Assembly (NCBI RefSeq): GCF_041080675.1
Contig: NZ_CP163520.1
Location: 6,229,501 to 6,293,500 of the forward strand
Direction of reading: 5' to 3'
Length of the DNA stretch: 64,000 bases
From: Streptomyces sp. cg36
GTDB lineage: Bacteria; Actinomycetota; Actinomycetes; Streptomycetales; Streptomycetaceae
Shown here piece after piece: positions 36,413 through 45,351 of the stretch. The position numbers were made by a program, and so were the translations under genes. Numbering within the stretch: the stretch's first letter is position 1; every line of letters begins with the position of its first letter. Under the pieces are notes generated by a model. It saw only the letters and a list, made by a program, of their open reading frames with translations. It was not told the origin of the DNA and did not search any database.

Positions 36413-37654
36413 CTAGAGCAGGGCGAACTGGCCTCCCGGCCCCTCCTCGTGATGGTCCAGTACGGACGCGGGGCGGCGGGCGGCCGACGGGACCGGCAGC
36501 ACCCCCGCCCCGGCCAGCCGCTCCCGGTCCAGCGGCGCACGGGCCGCCTCCTCGGCCAACTCGGCCAGCCGGGGCCGGAGTTCGTCCAGCAGGGCGAGGG
36601 CCGTGATCAGCTCCAGCAGCTCCGACGTCCACTCCTGCGGCCAGGCGGCCGGTCCCAGCGCCTCCAGCGTCCCGGCCTCGCCGCGCTCGGTGCGGCGCTC
36701 GAACCACGGCTCCAGCACCCGCACCCCGCCGACCGCGAACTCCCAGGCGCCGGGCGGCACGGGCGAGATCCGGCCCTCGCCCAGATGCAGCGCCTCCTCC
36801 TCCGGGTCGTAGCGCAGCGTGTCCGGGCGGGCCGGGATCGCGGCCCGGACGTAGGGCCGCCGCCCGCCCGGCAGCCGGGGCTTCTCGCCGCCGCGCGCCC
36901 CGCGCAGCGTGAGCGCGACGACGCGGTGCCCCAGCGCCACCCCGGTGTCCCAGAGGCGGGCGTCGGCGGTCAGCGGGACCGCGCAGCCCGCCGGGGTGGC
37001 GCGGGCGGTGGCCGCCACCCAGGCCAGCAGGTCCTCGGGGGCGACCTCGGGCCGCCCGTACGCCTTCGCGAGGAAGGGGAGCAGGCCGGGGGCGACGTTC
37101 GGTTCCCCGCCGCCGGGGCGCCGGTAAAGCGGGCGGACCCGGCCCGGGCGTCCGGCGGGGGAGCGGCCGTCGGGGAGCAGGGCGCAGACCGTCACGGCGG
37201 GGCCGCGGGCGTCCGGCACGTACCCCTGCTCCAGCGCGAACAGCTGCCGCTCGTCCGCCACCCGCCACAACTCCGGGCGGGCCGCGTCGAGCAGGCGGTG
37301 GTCCGGTATCAGCCACTGCTGGTCGTAGGGGCCGTGGGCGATGCGTACGGGAGCGGGGCAGGGGCCCGACTCCTGGGCCAGCGGCGTGGTGCGGCCCGGC
37401 TCCCCGTCGAGCGGGAGCGCGGTGACCGAGGTGCGCGGGGTACGGGCGCGGCTGGGGCGGAAGAGGCGGTCGCGCTCGGCGCCGGACGCCCGGACGAGCA
37501 CGTCCCAGCGGGCTCTGAGCGTACGGGCGTCCGGGGCCATCACCCAGGGGCGGCCGGGGCGCAGGGGGGCCACGGACCACGGCATGAGGTCATCGAGCGA
37601 CGCTTCGGCACTCACGGGGGGCCATGCTAGGCGCTCCACGGGCGGGTTGGTCAT
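36413..37654 (-). CDS. Type ISP restriction/modification-like protein
   Basis: This 413-residue protein matches the stand-alone Streptomyces family annotated as type ISP restriction/modification enzyme, which corresponds to the C-terminal target-recognition portion. Family landmarks include LMPWSVAPLRPGRPWVMAPD, IAHGPYDQQWLIPDHRLLDAARPELWRVAD, RPLYRRPGGGEPNVAPG and SPVPPGAWEF. No helicase or methyltransferase catalytic motif is present, so restriction activity is doubtful and the real function is unknown. GTG 37615 is an alternative start closer to the family's usual N-terminus. Neither start has a good ribosome-binding site. Confidence 0.65.
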   Translation of the reverse strand: MTNPPVERLAWPPVSAEASLDDLMPWSVAPLRPGRPWVMAPDARTLRARWDVLVRASGAERDRLFRPSRARTPRTSVTALPLDGEPGRTTPLAQESGPCPAPVRIAHGPYDQQWLIPDHRLLDAARPELWRVADERQLFALEQGYVPDARGPAVTVCALLPDGRSPAGRPGRVRPLYRRPGGGEPNVAPGLLPFLAKAYGRPEVAPEDLLAWVAATARATPAGCAVPLTADARLWDTGVALGHRVVALTLRGARGGEKPRLPGGRRPYVRAAIPARPDTLRYDPEEEALHLGEGRISPVPPGAWEFAVGGVRVLEPWFERRTERGEAGTLEALGPAAWPQEWTSELLELITALALLDELRPRLAELAEEAARAPLDRERLAGAGVLPVPSAARRPASVLDHHEEGPGGQFALL

Positions 37655-37733
37655 TCGCCCACGGGGCGGCGGGGCGGGGTGGTGGCCGTCCTCGATCGCT
37701 GTCCCCCTCCCCGGGCGCCGGGCCCCCTACCGC

Positions 37734-38486
37734 CTACCGCGCCTCCACCGTCACCGAGAACGAGAAGCGGTCGCCCCGGTAGCGGATGCGGGCCACGTCG
37801 GCCACGCGGCCGTCCGCGTCGTACGTGACGCCCGTGTAGTGCAGGATCGGGGAGAGCAGCGGGACTTCGAGGAGTTCGGCCGTCAGCGGGTCGGCCAGCC
37901 GGGCCTCCACGGTGTCGGTGATGCGGCTGATCCGCACGCCGACCGCGTCCCGCAGGACCTTGGTCATCGGCCACCGTTCGAGGTCGGACACGTCGATGGC
38001 GGCGGCGAGTTCGGGCCGTACCGCGTTCTCCGCCCAGTTGGTGGGTTCGCCGCTGCCGCCGTCGCGGCGCAGCCGGCGGTAGGTGACGACCGAGTCGCAG
38101 TCGGGGAAGTGCTCCGCGAGCTCCCCCGGCACCGGCTCCGGGCCGTGGCCCAGCACCGTCGTGGGCTCGCCGGACTGCTGCGCCACGATCGCGTCGATCG
38201 AGCCGAGCAGCCGGACCGGGGTGCCGCGCCGCGCGGTCGGCTCGATGAACGTGCCGCGCCGCCGGTGCCGGGTGATCAGCCCCTCCTCCTCCAGCTCCTT
38301 GAGCGCCTGCCGCATGGTCAGCACGCTCACCCCGTAGTGCGCGGCCAGCTGCTCCTCGGTGGGCAGCCGGAGCGAGGCGTCCGGCGTGCGGCCCAGTATC
38401 GAGGCGCGCAGGGACTGCGAGACCTGGTACCAGAGCGGCAGCTTGCGGTTCAGGACCAGCGAGTCGGGAGCGAAGGAGGAGGTCAC
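37734..38486 (-). CDS. GntR-family regulator with UTRA effector domain (HutC type)
   Basis: This 250-residue protein has an N-terminal winged helix: LPLWYQVSQSLRASILGR, LPTEEQLAAHYGVSVLTMRQALKELEEEGLITRHRRRGTFI. A UTRA-type ligand domain follows (NWAENAVRPELAAAIDVSDLERWPMTKVLRDAVGVRI... YRGDRFSFSVTVEAR). GTG start. It lies 121 bp downstream of hmgA on the same strand, so it may control homogentisate or aromatic amino acid catabolism. Confidence 0.88.
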   Translation of the reverse strand: MTSSFAPDSLVLNRKLPLWYQVSQSLRASILGRTPDASLRLPTEEQLAAHYGVSVLTMRQALKELEEEGLITRHRRRGTFIEPTARRGTPVRLLGSIDAIVAQQSGEPTTVLGHGPEPVPGELAEHFPDCDSVVTYRRLRRDGGSGEPTNWAENAVRPELAAAIDVSDLERWPMTKVLRDAVGVRISRITDTVEARLADPLTAELLEVPLLSPILHYTGVTYDADGRVADVARIRYRGDRFSFSVTVEAR

Positions 38487-38569
38487 GGAGATTCCGTATC
38501 AGGCTCTGGGGAGGGGCGGAAGGCGGTGTTCGGGATCCGGGGACGGGGTGGTCCCAGCGTCCCACCTCC

Positions 38570-38585
38570 GGGGCCGTGCGGCCCC
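38570..38585 (-). terminator. Hairpin downstream of hmgA
   Basis: GGGGCCG and CGGCCCC form a 7-bp stem with a 2-nt loop, 23 bp past the hmgA stop and before the GntR gene. Confidence 0.45.
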
Positions 38586-38607
38586 TCCGGGTCCCCGCCG
38601 CCCGCCG

Positions 38608-39927
38608 TCAGGCGCGGAAGTGCCGCTGCAGGCCGCGCCACACCTCGTCGTAGCCGCGCTGCAGGTGGTCCGCCGACGCGGCCTGCTGGGTGGCCGTCAC
38701 CGGCCAGCGCGTCTCGAACATGAAGGCGAGGCCGTCGTCGATCTTCTGCGGCTTCAGCTCGGCCGCGCTCGCCCGGTCGAACGTCTCGCGGTCGGGGCCG
38801 TGCGCCGACATCATGTTGTGCAGCGAGCCGCCGCCGGGCACGAAGCCTTCGGCCTTCGCGTCGTAGGCGCCCTCGATCAGGCCCATGTACTCGCTCATCA
38901 CGTTGCGGTGGAAGTACGGCGGGCGGAAGGTGTCCTCGCCCACCAGCCAGCGCGGCGCGAACACCACGAAGTCCACGCCCGCCAGCCCCGGGGTGTCCGA
39001 GGGGGAGGTGAGGACCGTGAAGATCGACGGGTCCGGGTGGTCGTAGGAGATCGTGCCGATGACGTTGAAGCGGTGCAGGTCGTAGACGTAGGGCACGTGG
39101 TTGCCGTGCCAGGCCACCACGTCCAGCGGCGAGTGGTCGTACTCGGCGGTCCACAGGTTGCCGCAGAACTTGTTGACCACCTCGACGGGGCCGCCGGTCT
39201 CCTCGTACGCGGCCACCGGCGCCAGGAAGTCGCGGGCGTTGGCCAGGCCGTTGGCACCGATCGGGCCGAGGTCGGGGAGCTGGAACGGGCTGCCGTAGTT
39301 CTCGCAGACGTAGCCCCGGGCGGTGGCGTCGAGGAGCTCCACGCGGAAGCGGACCCCGCGCGGGATCAGGGCGATCTCGCCGGGGCGGGCCGCGAGCAGG
39401 CCGAACTCGGTGCGCAGCAGCAGCCCGCCGCGCTCGGGGACGATCAGGAGCTCGCCGTCGGCGTCGCTGAACACCCGGTCCATGGAGGCGTTGGCGTGGT
39501 AGAGGTGGACGGCCATGCCGGCGCGCTGGGCGGCGTCGCCGTTGCCGCCCAGGGTCCACAGGCCGGCCAGCCAGTCGGTGCCCGGCGCGGGCTCCGGCAG
39601 CGGGTTCCAGCGCAGCCGGTTCGGGTCGGGGACGGTCTCGGTGAAGGGGGCGGTGCGCAGCCGCCCGTTGTCGGTGCGGGTGAACGCCGGGTGCGCGGCC
39701 GACGGCGTGATCCGGTACAGCCAGGAGCGGCGGTTGTGCGCCCTCGGTTCGGTGAAGGCGGAGCCGCTCAGCTGCTCCGCGTAGAGCCCGAGGGGGGCGC
39801 GCTGCGGCGAGTTCCGGCCGTGCGGCAGGGCGCCGGGAACCGCCTCCGAGCTGTGCTCGTTGCCGAAGCCGGGGGAGTACGCCAGCGCCTCCGCCGTCTT
39901 CCTCGCCCGCTCGCTGCTGGTGGTCAT
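38608..39927 (-). CDS. hmgA: Homogentisate 1,2-dioxygenase
   Basis: This 439-residue protein has the normal length for HmgA. It opens homogentisate to maleylacetoacetate in tyrosine and phenylalanine catabolism, using Fe(II). Diagnostic segments are [58 protein letters not shown] motif ([21 protein letters not shown]), the iron-ligand region [16 protein letters not shown] and [17 protein letters not shown] precedes the ATG. The later pathway genes are not adjacent, so the operon is split. A TetR gene is divergent, with an inverted repeat between them. Confidence 0.95.
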   Translation of the reverse strand: MTTSSERARKTAEALAYSPGFGNEHSSEAVPGALPHGRNSPQRAPLGLYAEQLSGSAFTEPRAHNRRSWLYRITPSAAHPAFTRTDNGRLRTAPFTETVPDPNRLRWNPLPEPAPGTDWLAGLWTLGGNGDAAQRAGMAVHLYHANASMDRVFSDADGELLIVPERGGLLLRTEFGLLAARPGEIALIPRGVRFRVELLDATARGYVCENYGSPFQLPDLGPIGANGLANARDFLAPVAAYEETGGPVEVVNKFCGNLWTAEYDHSPLDVVAWHGNHVPYVYDLHRFNVIGTISYDHPDPSIFTVLTSPSDTPGLAGVDFVVFAPRWLVGEDTFRPPYFHRNVMSEYMGLIEGAYDAKAEGFVPGGGSLHNMMSAHGPDRETFDRASAAELKPQKIDDGLAFMFETRWPVTATQQAASADHLQRGYDEVWRGLQRHFRA

Positions 39928-39957
39928 CTGCCGCTCCCGCCGCCGAAGGAATCCTTC

Positions 39958-39981
39958 AATCCTATGGGACACCGTAGGATT
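39958..39981. promoter_or_regulatory. Inverted-repeat operator between hmgA and a TetR gene
   Basis: AATCCTA (39958-39964) and TAGGATT (39975-39981) form a perfect 7-bp inverted repeat with a 10-nt spacer. An overlapping GGAATCCT...AGGATTCC pair widens it. It lies 31 bp upstream of hmgA and 53 bp upstream of the TetR gene, as expected for an autoregulated divergent operator. Confidence 0.65.
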
Positions 39982-40033
39982 CCGATTCGACCACGTCAAC
40001 GGCAAAACCGGCCGGGCGCGGCATGATGGGCCC

Positions 40034-40639
40034 GTGTCCCATCCGAACCTCCGCCGTGCCCCGGTCCAGCAGCGCAGCGCAGAGCGCCTGACCCGGATCC
40101 TGGACGCCTGCGCCGAACTCCTGGACGAGACCGGCTACGAGGAGCTCTCCACCCGGGCCGTGGCCCAGCGGGCCGGGGTGCCCATCGGCTCGGTGTACCG
40201 CTTCTTCAGCAACAAGCGGGCCCTGGCGGAGGCCCTCGCCGCCCGCAACCTGGACCGGTTCGCCGAGATCGTCTCCGCCCGGCTGGTCTCGATCGAGGCG
40301 GCGGACTGGCGCGGCGCGATCGACGCGGTGCTCGACGAGTACCTGGTCCTGAAGAAGACCGTGCCCGGCTTCAACCTGGTGGACTTCGGCGGGCCCCAGC
40401 CGGTCGCCGACCCCGCCGCCGACGCCAACCACCTGCTCGCCGAGCGCCTGGCCCAGCTGCTCCCGGCCCAGTTCGGCCGCGCCCCGGACGCCGAGCTGCG
40501 GCTGACGATCCTGGTCGCGGTGGAGGCGGCGGACGCGCTGCTGCGGCTCGCCTTCCGTACGGACCCGGCGGGGGACCCCGGGATCGTCGCGGAGACCCGG
40601 GAGCTGCTCCACTCCTACCTCGCGCGCACCCTGGGCTGA
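40034..40639 (+). CDS. TetR-family regulator divergent from hmgA
   Basis: This 201-residue protein has the helix-turn-helix [48 protein letters not shown] near the N-terminus, followed by a helical ligand domain. GTG 40034 is the only start in frame near the HTH. Gene order and the intergenic inverted repeat suggest it represses hmgA and itself. A TACCG-N2-CGGTA palindrome 90 bp downstream, before the oxidoreductase gene, could be a second target. Confidence 0.87.
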   Translation: MSHPNLRRAPVQQRSAERLTRILDACAELLDETGYEELSTRAVAQRAGVPIGSVYRFFSNKRALAEALAARNLDRFAEIVSARLVSIEAADWRGAIDAVLDEYLVLKKTVPGFNLVDFGGPQPVADPAADANHLLAERLAQLLPAQFGRAPDAELRLTILVAVEAADALLRLAFRTDPAGDPGIVAETRELLHSYLARTLG

Positions 40640-40728
40640 CCCCGTCGCGCGATCGGGGCGGGCGGCGGCGAGTGGTGCGCGGCGCCGCCCGCGCGCACCC
40701 GGCCGCGCAGCCCCCTCGCCACCATGCC

Positions 40729-40740
40729 TACCGGTCGGTA
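40729..40740. promoter_or_regulatory. TetR-type palindrome upstream of the molybdopterin oxidoreductase
   Basis: TACCG-GT-CGGTA is the compact palindrome often bound by TetR regulators. It is centred about 103 bp before the oxidoreductase start. Confidence 0.5.
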
Positions 40741-40837
40741 TGCTCGCGTCGTCGGCGCCTCCCCGAGCCCTCGGCGCCATCCGGTCCGTCCGTGCGGGGA
40801 GGCCCCCAGCCGCCCGTCGCCCCGGGGAGGACCCCCT

Positions 40838-43057
40838 ATGTCCGCACTGCGCATCTGCCCCCTGTGCGAAGCCACCTGCGGGCTGACGCTCACCGTCGAG
40901 GGCTCCCGGGTCACCGGCGCCCGGGGCGACCGGGACGACGTGTTCAGCCAGGGGTTCATCTGCCCAAAGGGCGCCTCCTTCGGTGAGGTCGACGCCGACC
41001 CCGACCGGCTGACCGGGCCCCTGGTCCGGCGCGGCGGACGGCTGGAACCGGCGAGCTGGGACGAGGCGTTCGACCTCGTCGCGGCCCGGCTGCGGCCGGT
41101 CGTCGAGGAGCACGGGCCGGACGCCGTCGGGGTCGTGCTCGGCAACCCCAACGTCCACACCATGGCCGGGGCGCTCTATCCGCCGCTGCTGGTCGGCGGG
41201 CTGCGCACGCGCGCCCTGTTCACCGCCAGCACCCTCGACCAGATGCCCAAGCACGTCTCCAGCGGGCTGCTCTTCGGGGATCCGTTCGCCATCCCGGTGC
41301 CCGACCTGGACCGCACCGGCCATCTGCTGCTGCTCGGCGCCAACCCCCTGGAGTCCAACGGCAGCCTGTGCACCGCGCCGGACTTCCCCGGCCGCCTCAA
41401 GGCGCTGCGGGCCCGGGGCGGCACCCTGACCGTGGTGGATCCGCGCCGCACCCGTACCGCCCGCCTGGCCGACCGCCACCTCGCCCCCCGGCCCGGCACG
41501 GACGCCCTGCTGCTCGCCGCGCTCGCCCAGGTCCTCTTCGAGGAGGGGCTCGTCGCGCCCGGCGCGCTCACGGACCGGGTGGCGGGGCTGGAGGAAGTGC
41601 GCGAAGAGGTGCGGGAGTTCACCCCCGAGGCGGTCGGGGCGGCCTGCGACCTGGACCCGGACGAGATCCGCACCCTCGCCCGGGAGCTCGCCGCCGCCCC
41701 GGCCGCCGCCGTGTACGGCCGCATCGGCAGCTGCACGGTGGCCCACGGCACCCTCGCCAGCTGGCTGGTCGACGTGCTCAACGTCCTCACCGGAAATCTG
41801 GACCGGCCCGGCGGCGTGCTCTTCCCGCTCTCCGCCACCGACCGCGCCCCCCGCCCGCCGGGCCCCGGCAAGGGCTTCGCGCTGGGCCGCTGGCGCAGCC
41901 GGGTCGGCGGCCACCCCGAGACCAAGTCCGAACTGCCGCTGGCCGCACTGGCCGAGGAGATCGAGACCCCCGGCGAGGGCCGGATCCGGGCGCTGGTCGT
42001 CTGCGCCGCCAACCCGGTGCTCTCCGCCCCCGACGGCGACCGGCTCGACCGGGCGCTGACCGGGCTCGACTTCATGGTCAGCGTCGACCCGTACCTCAAC
42101 GAGACCTCGCGCCACGCCGATGTCGTGCTGCCCCCGCCGCCGCCGTCGCAGAGCGCCCACTTCGACTTCGCGTTCAACGCGCTCGCCGTGCGCAACCAGG
42201 TCCGCTACACCCGGCCCGCCGTCCCGCTCGCCGGGGGCGGGCTCGACGAGTGCGAGATCCACGCCCGGCTGGTGCTCGCCGCGACCGGGCTGCACGGCGC
42301 CCCGGCGGACGCCGTGGACGCGGCGGTCGTCGAGCGCACCCTGGGCAAGGCGGTGGCCGACCCGCACTCACCCGTGCACGGACGCGACCCCGGGGCGCTC
42401 GCCGCCCTGCTGACCGGGGAGAGCGGCCCCGAGCGGCGGCTCGACCTGATGCTGCGGCTCGGCCCGTACGGCGACGGCTTCGGGGCCGACCCCGAGGGCC
42501 TGACCCTGGAGCGGCTGCTGGCCCGTCCGCACGGCATCGACCTCGGCCCGCTGCGGCCCCGGCTGGCGCAGGTGCTGAAGACCCGCAGCGGACTGGTCGA
42601 GCTGCTGCCCGCGCCGATCGCCGAGGACCTGCCCCGGCTGCGCGCGGCCCTCGGCGCGCGGCCCGACGGGCTGGTCCTGGTCGGCCGGCGCCATCTGCGC
42701 TCCAACAACAGCTGGCTGCACAACATCCCGTCCCTGACCGGCGGTTCCAACCGCTGCACCCTGCACGTCCACCCCGAGGACGCGGCGCGGCTCGGGCTGC
42801 GCGACGGCGACCCCGTACGGGTCAAGGCCGACGGCGGCGAGGTGGCGGCGCCCGTGGAGATCACCGAGGCGGTCCGCACCGGTGTGGTGAGCCTGCCGCA
42901 CGGCTGGGGCCACGACCGGCCGGGCACCCGGCTCGGGGTCGCCGCCGGGCGGCCCGGGGTCAACGTCAACCAGCTGCTCGACGGCTCCCGGCTCGACCCG
43001 CTCTCCGGCACCGCGGTGCTCAACGGCTTTCCGGTCGAGCTGATCGCACTTCGTTGA
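40838..43057 (+). CDS. Molybdopterin-dependent oxidoreductase (formate dehydrogenase/nitrate reductase family)
   Basis: This 739-residue enzyme opens with a 4Fe-4S site, C-x2-C-x3-C-x27-C (ICPLCEATCGL...ICPKG). It continues with WDEAFDLVAARLRPVVEEHGPDAV, DPRRTRTARLADRHLAPRPGTDALLLAAL and the C-terminal molydopterin-dinucleotide-binding domain (SNNSWLHNIPSLTGGSNRCTLHVHPEDAARLGLRDGD). It would be a single-subunit cytoplasmic enzyme; no Tat signal is seen. The substrate is unknown. GGGGAGG precedes the ATG. Confidence 0.88.
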   Translation: MSALRICPLCEATCGLTLTVEGSRVTGARGDRDDVFSQGFICPKGASFGEVDADPDRLTGPLVRRGGRLEPASWDEAFDLVAARLRPVVEEHGPDAVGVVLGNPNVHTMAGALYPPLLVGGLRTRALFTASTLDQMPKHVSSGLLFGDPFAIPVPDLDRTGHLLLLGANPLESNGSLCTAPDFPGRLKALRARGGTLTVVDPRRTRTARLADRHLAPRPGTDALLLAALAQVLFEEGLVAPGALTDRVAGLEEVREEVREFTPEAVGAACDLDPDEIRTLARELAAAPAAAVYGRIGSCTVAHGTLASWLVDVLNVLTGNLDRPGGVLFPLSATDRAPRPPGPGKGFALGRWRSRVGGHPETKSELPLAALAEEIETPGEGRIRALVVCAANPVLSAPDGDRLDRALTGLDFMVSVDPYLNETSRHADVVLPPPPPSQSAHFDFAFNALAVRNQVRYTRPAVPLAGGGLDECEIHARLVLAATGLHGAPADAVDAAVVERTLGKAVADPHSPVHGRDPGALAALLTGESGPERRLDLMLRLGPYGDGFGADPEGLTLERLLARPHGIDLGPLRPRLAQVLKTRSGLVELLPAPIAEDLPRLRAALGARPDGLVLVGRRHLRSNNSWLHNIPSLTGGSNRCTLHVHPEDAARLGLRDGDPVRVKADGGEVAAPVEITEAVRTGVVSLPHGWGHDRPGTRLGVAAGRPGVNVNQLLDGSRLDPLSGTAVLNGFPVELIALR

Positions 43058-43179
43058 CCTGGGGTTTTGCTCGTATTGCTCACACGTCAACATCTTGTTA
43101 ACGCCGGAACGGCCGACCTAACGTCATCCGCACCGCCAGCCCCCCGCTGGAGTTCAAGGGTGAACGTTAGGTGTCCTCC

Positions 43180-44553
43180 ATGCTGACCGTCCTCGGCTTC
43201 ACCATGATCGCGACCTTTCTGGTCCTGATCATGCTGAAGAAGCTGTCGCCCATCGCGGCGCTGGTTCTGATCCCCGCCCTGTTCTGCGTCTTCGTGGGCA
43301 AGGGCGCCCATCTCGGCGACTACGTGGTCGACGGCGTCGGCAAGCTCGCGCCGACCGCCGCGATGCTGATGTTCGCGATCATCTACTTCGGGGTGATGAT
43401 CGACGTCGGCCTCTTCGACCCGGTCGTGCGGGGCATCCTGCGGTTCTGCAAGGCGGATCCGGTGCGGGTGGTCGTCGGTACGGCGGTGCTCGCCGCGATC
43501 GTCTCGCTCGACGGCGACGGCTCGACCACCTTCATGATCACGGTCTCCGCGATGTACCCGCTCTACAAGCGGCTCGGCATGAGCCTCGTGGTGATGACCG
43601 GAGTGGCCGCCACCGCCAACGGCGTGATGAACACCCTGCCCTGGGGCGGCCCGACCGCCCGCGCCGCCACCGCCCTGAAGCTGGACGCCACCGACATCTT
43701 CGTGCCGATGATCCCGGCCCTCGCGGTGGGCCTGGTCGCGGTGTTCGTCCTCGCGTACGCCCTGGGCCGCCGCGAGCGCGAGCGCCTCGGCCACCTCACC
43801 CTCGACGAGGTCCTGGAGCCGGAGAGCGAGACGGTGCTGGTGGCGGCGGGCGGCGCCGAGCCGCCCCGCACCGGCGCGGGCGGCGGCACGGACCTGCCCG
43901 GGACGGGCGAGTTCCCGGGCCTCGACCCGCGGCGGGCGACCCTGCGGCCCCGGCTGTACTGGTTCAACGCGGGCCTCACCGTGGCGCTGCTGACCGCCAT
44001 GATCATGGAGTGGCTGCCGATCCCGGTGCTGTTCCTGCTCGGCGCGGCCCTGGCGCTCACCGTCAACTACCCGCACATGCCGGACCAGAAGGCCCGGATC
44101 GCCGCGCACTCCGAGAACGTCGTCAACGTGGCGGGCATGGTCTTCGCCGCCGCCGTCTTCACCGGCGTCCTCAACGGCACCGGCATGGTCAAGCACATGG
44201 CGGACTGGCTGGTGGGCGCCGTCCCGGAGGGCATGGGCCCGCACATGGCGCTGGTCACCGGTGTGCTGAGCCTGCCGCTCACGTACTTCATGTCCAACGA
44301 CGGCTTCTACTTCGGCGTCCTGCCGGTCCTCGCCGAGGCCGGCGCCGCCCACGGCGTCTCCCCGGTGGAGATCGCCCGCGCCTCGCTGGCCGGGCAGGCC
44401 CTGCACATGTCGAGCCCGCTGGTTCCCGCGGTGTACGTGCTGGTGGGCATGGCCAAGGTCGAGTTCGGCGACCACACCCGGTTCACGGTGAAGTGGGCGG
44501 CGCTGACCTCGCTGGTGGTGCTCGGCGCGGGCATCCTCTTCGGCACGGTCTGA
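43180..44553 (+). CDS. CitMHS-family citrate/metal:H+ symporter
   Basis: This protein of about 457 residues has about 12 hydrophobic helices, starting MLTVLGFTMIATFLVLIMLKKLSPIAALVLIPALFC. The CitMHS core VSLDGDGSTTFMITVSAMYPLYKRLG is present, as are MNTLPWGGPTARAATALK and DGFYFGVLPVLAEAG. It imports citrate or another carboxylate complexed to Mg2+ or a related cation. ATG 43180 is preferred by family N-termini; GTG 43171 is the longer alternative. A Gly/Pro-rich central cytoplasmic loop is present. No two-component system is adjacent. Confidence 0.9.
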   Translation: MLTVLGFTMIATFLVLIMLKKLSPIAALVLIPALFCVFVGKGAHLGDYVVDGVGKLAPTAAMLMFAIIYFGVMIDVGLFDPVVRGILRFCKADPVRVVVGTAVLAAIVSLDGDGSTTFMITVSAMYPLYKRLGMSLVVMTGVAATANGVMNTLPWGGPTARAATALKLDATDIFVPMIPALAVGLVAVFVLAYALGRRERERLGHLTLDEVLEPESETVLVAAGGAEPPRTGAGGGTDLPGTGEFPGLDPRRATLRPRLYWFNAGLTVALLTAMIMEWLPIPVLFLLGAALALTVNYPHMPDQKARIAAHSENVVNVAGMVFAAAVFTGVLNGTGMVKHMADWLVGAVPEGMGPHMALVTGVLSLPLTYFMSNDGFYFGVLPVLAEAGAAHGVSPVEIARASLAGQALHMSSPLVPAVYVLVGMAKVEFGDHTRFTVKWAALTSLVVLGAGILFGTV

Positions 44554-44637
44554 GCGGCGGCGGGGTTGCGCCGGGCGGGCGACTTGCCGGGGCCCGCCCG
44601 GCGCTGCTCCGCCGTTTCGCGGCGGCGATGTGAAAGA

Positions 44638-44676
44638 GAGTCAGATGAAAGGTCGATTTATATGACAATCTGACTC
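44638..44676 (+). promoter_or_regulatory. 9-bp inverted repeat in the leader of a secreted-protein gene
   Basis: GAGTCAGAT (44638-44646) and ATCTGACTC (44668-44676) form a perfect inverted repeat with a 21-nt AT-rich spacer containing TTATAT. It ends just before AAAGGAA (ribosome-binding site) and 12 nt before the ATG. It could be an operator over the -10 region or an mRNA hairpin near the ribosome site. Confidence 0.6.
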
Positions 44677-44688
44677 AAAGGAACGCGC

Positions 44689-45351
44689 ATGTCTGCCTCC
44701 TCACCCCCGCGCCCCGCCGTCCGCCGTCCGGCCGCCACCGCCCTCGCCCTCGGGCTCGCGGGAGCCGTCCTCGCCGGCGCCCCGGCCGCCCACGCCGCAC
44801 CCGGCGACAACGGCGATGTGAAGATCCACAACCTGGGCACCCCGTTCACCGACCAGCGCGACGAGCCCAAGGTCTGCGGGTTCTACCTCGACGGCTTCAA
44901 CTTCGACGCCAACCAGAACGTCACCTGGTCCATCCAGACCCAGCCGCTGCGGGCGGGCGGCGCCACCCTCAACGGCGCCATCGCCCTGCCCGCCGGCACG
45001 GGCCACACCCTGCCGCTCACCCTTCCCAACGGGCAGTACAAGCTCACCTGGAAGATCACCGGCGGCAACGGCGCGGGCAAGATGAAGGTCTTCAAGGTCG
45101 ACTGCCTGCCCATCACCAGTCCGCCGGGCACCACCACCGGCGGCGGCTCGGCCGGTGCGACCGGCGGTGCCACCGGCGGCAGCGGCGGCCCCAACGGCGG
45201 GCCGAACGCGGGCGGCGGCGGTCTGGCCGGGACCGACTCCCTCACCGACGGCGTCTCCCCGGCCGCGGGCATCGCGGCCCTCGGCCTCGTCGGCGTCTCC
45301 GGGGTGCTCTTCGTCCGGCGGCTGCGCCGCCGCCCCCATGGCGCCGCGTAG
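44689..45351 (+). CDS. Secreted surface protein with a sorting-signal-like C-terminus
   Basis: This 220-residue protein has a signal peptide (AATALALGLAGAVLAGAPAAHAAPG). A beta-rich domain has two cysteines (KVCGFYLDGFNFDANQNVTW ... MKVFKVDCLPIT), followed by a Gly/Thr/Asn linker. The C-terminus is LAGTD (179-183), a hydrophobic helix and RRLRRR, a degenerate version of LAXTG cell-wall anchoring. The next gene, overlapping by 14 bp, encodes a sortase, so this is probably its substrate. Confidence 0.75.
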   Translation: MSASSPPRPAVRRPAATALALGLAGAVLAGAPAAHAAPGDNGDVKIHNLGTPFTDQRDEPKVCGFYLDGFNFDANQNVTWSIQTQPLRAGGATLNGAIALPAGTGHTLPLTLPNGQYKLTWKITGGNGAGKMKVFKVDCLPITSPPGTTTGGGSAGATGGATGGSGGPNGGPNAGGGGLAGTDSLTDGVSPAAGIAALGLVGVSGVLFVRRLRRRPHGAA

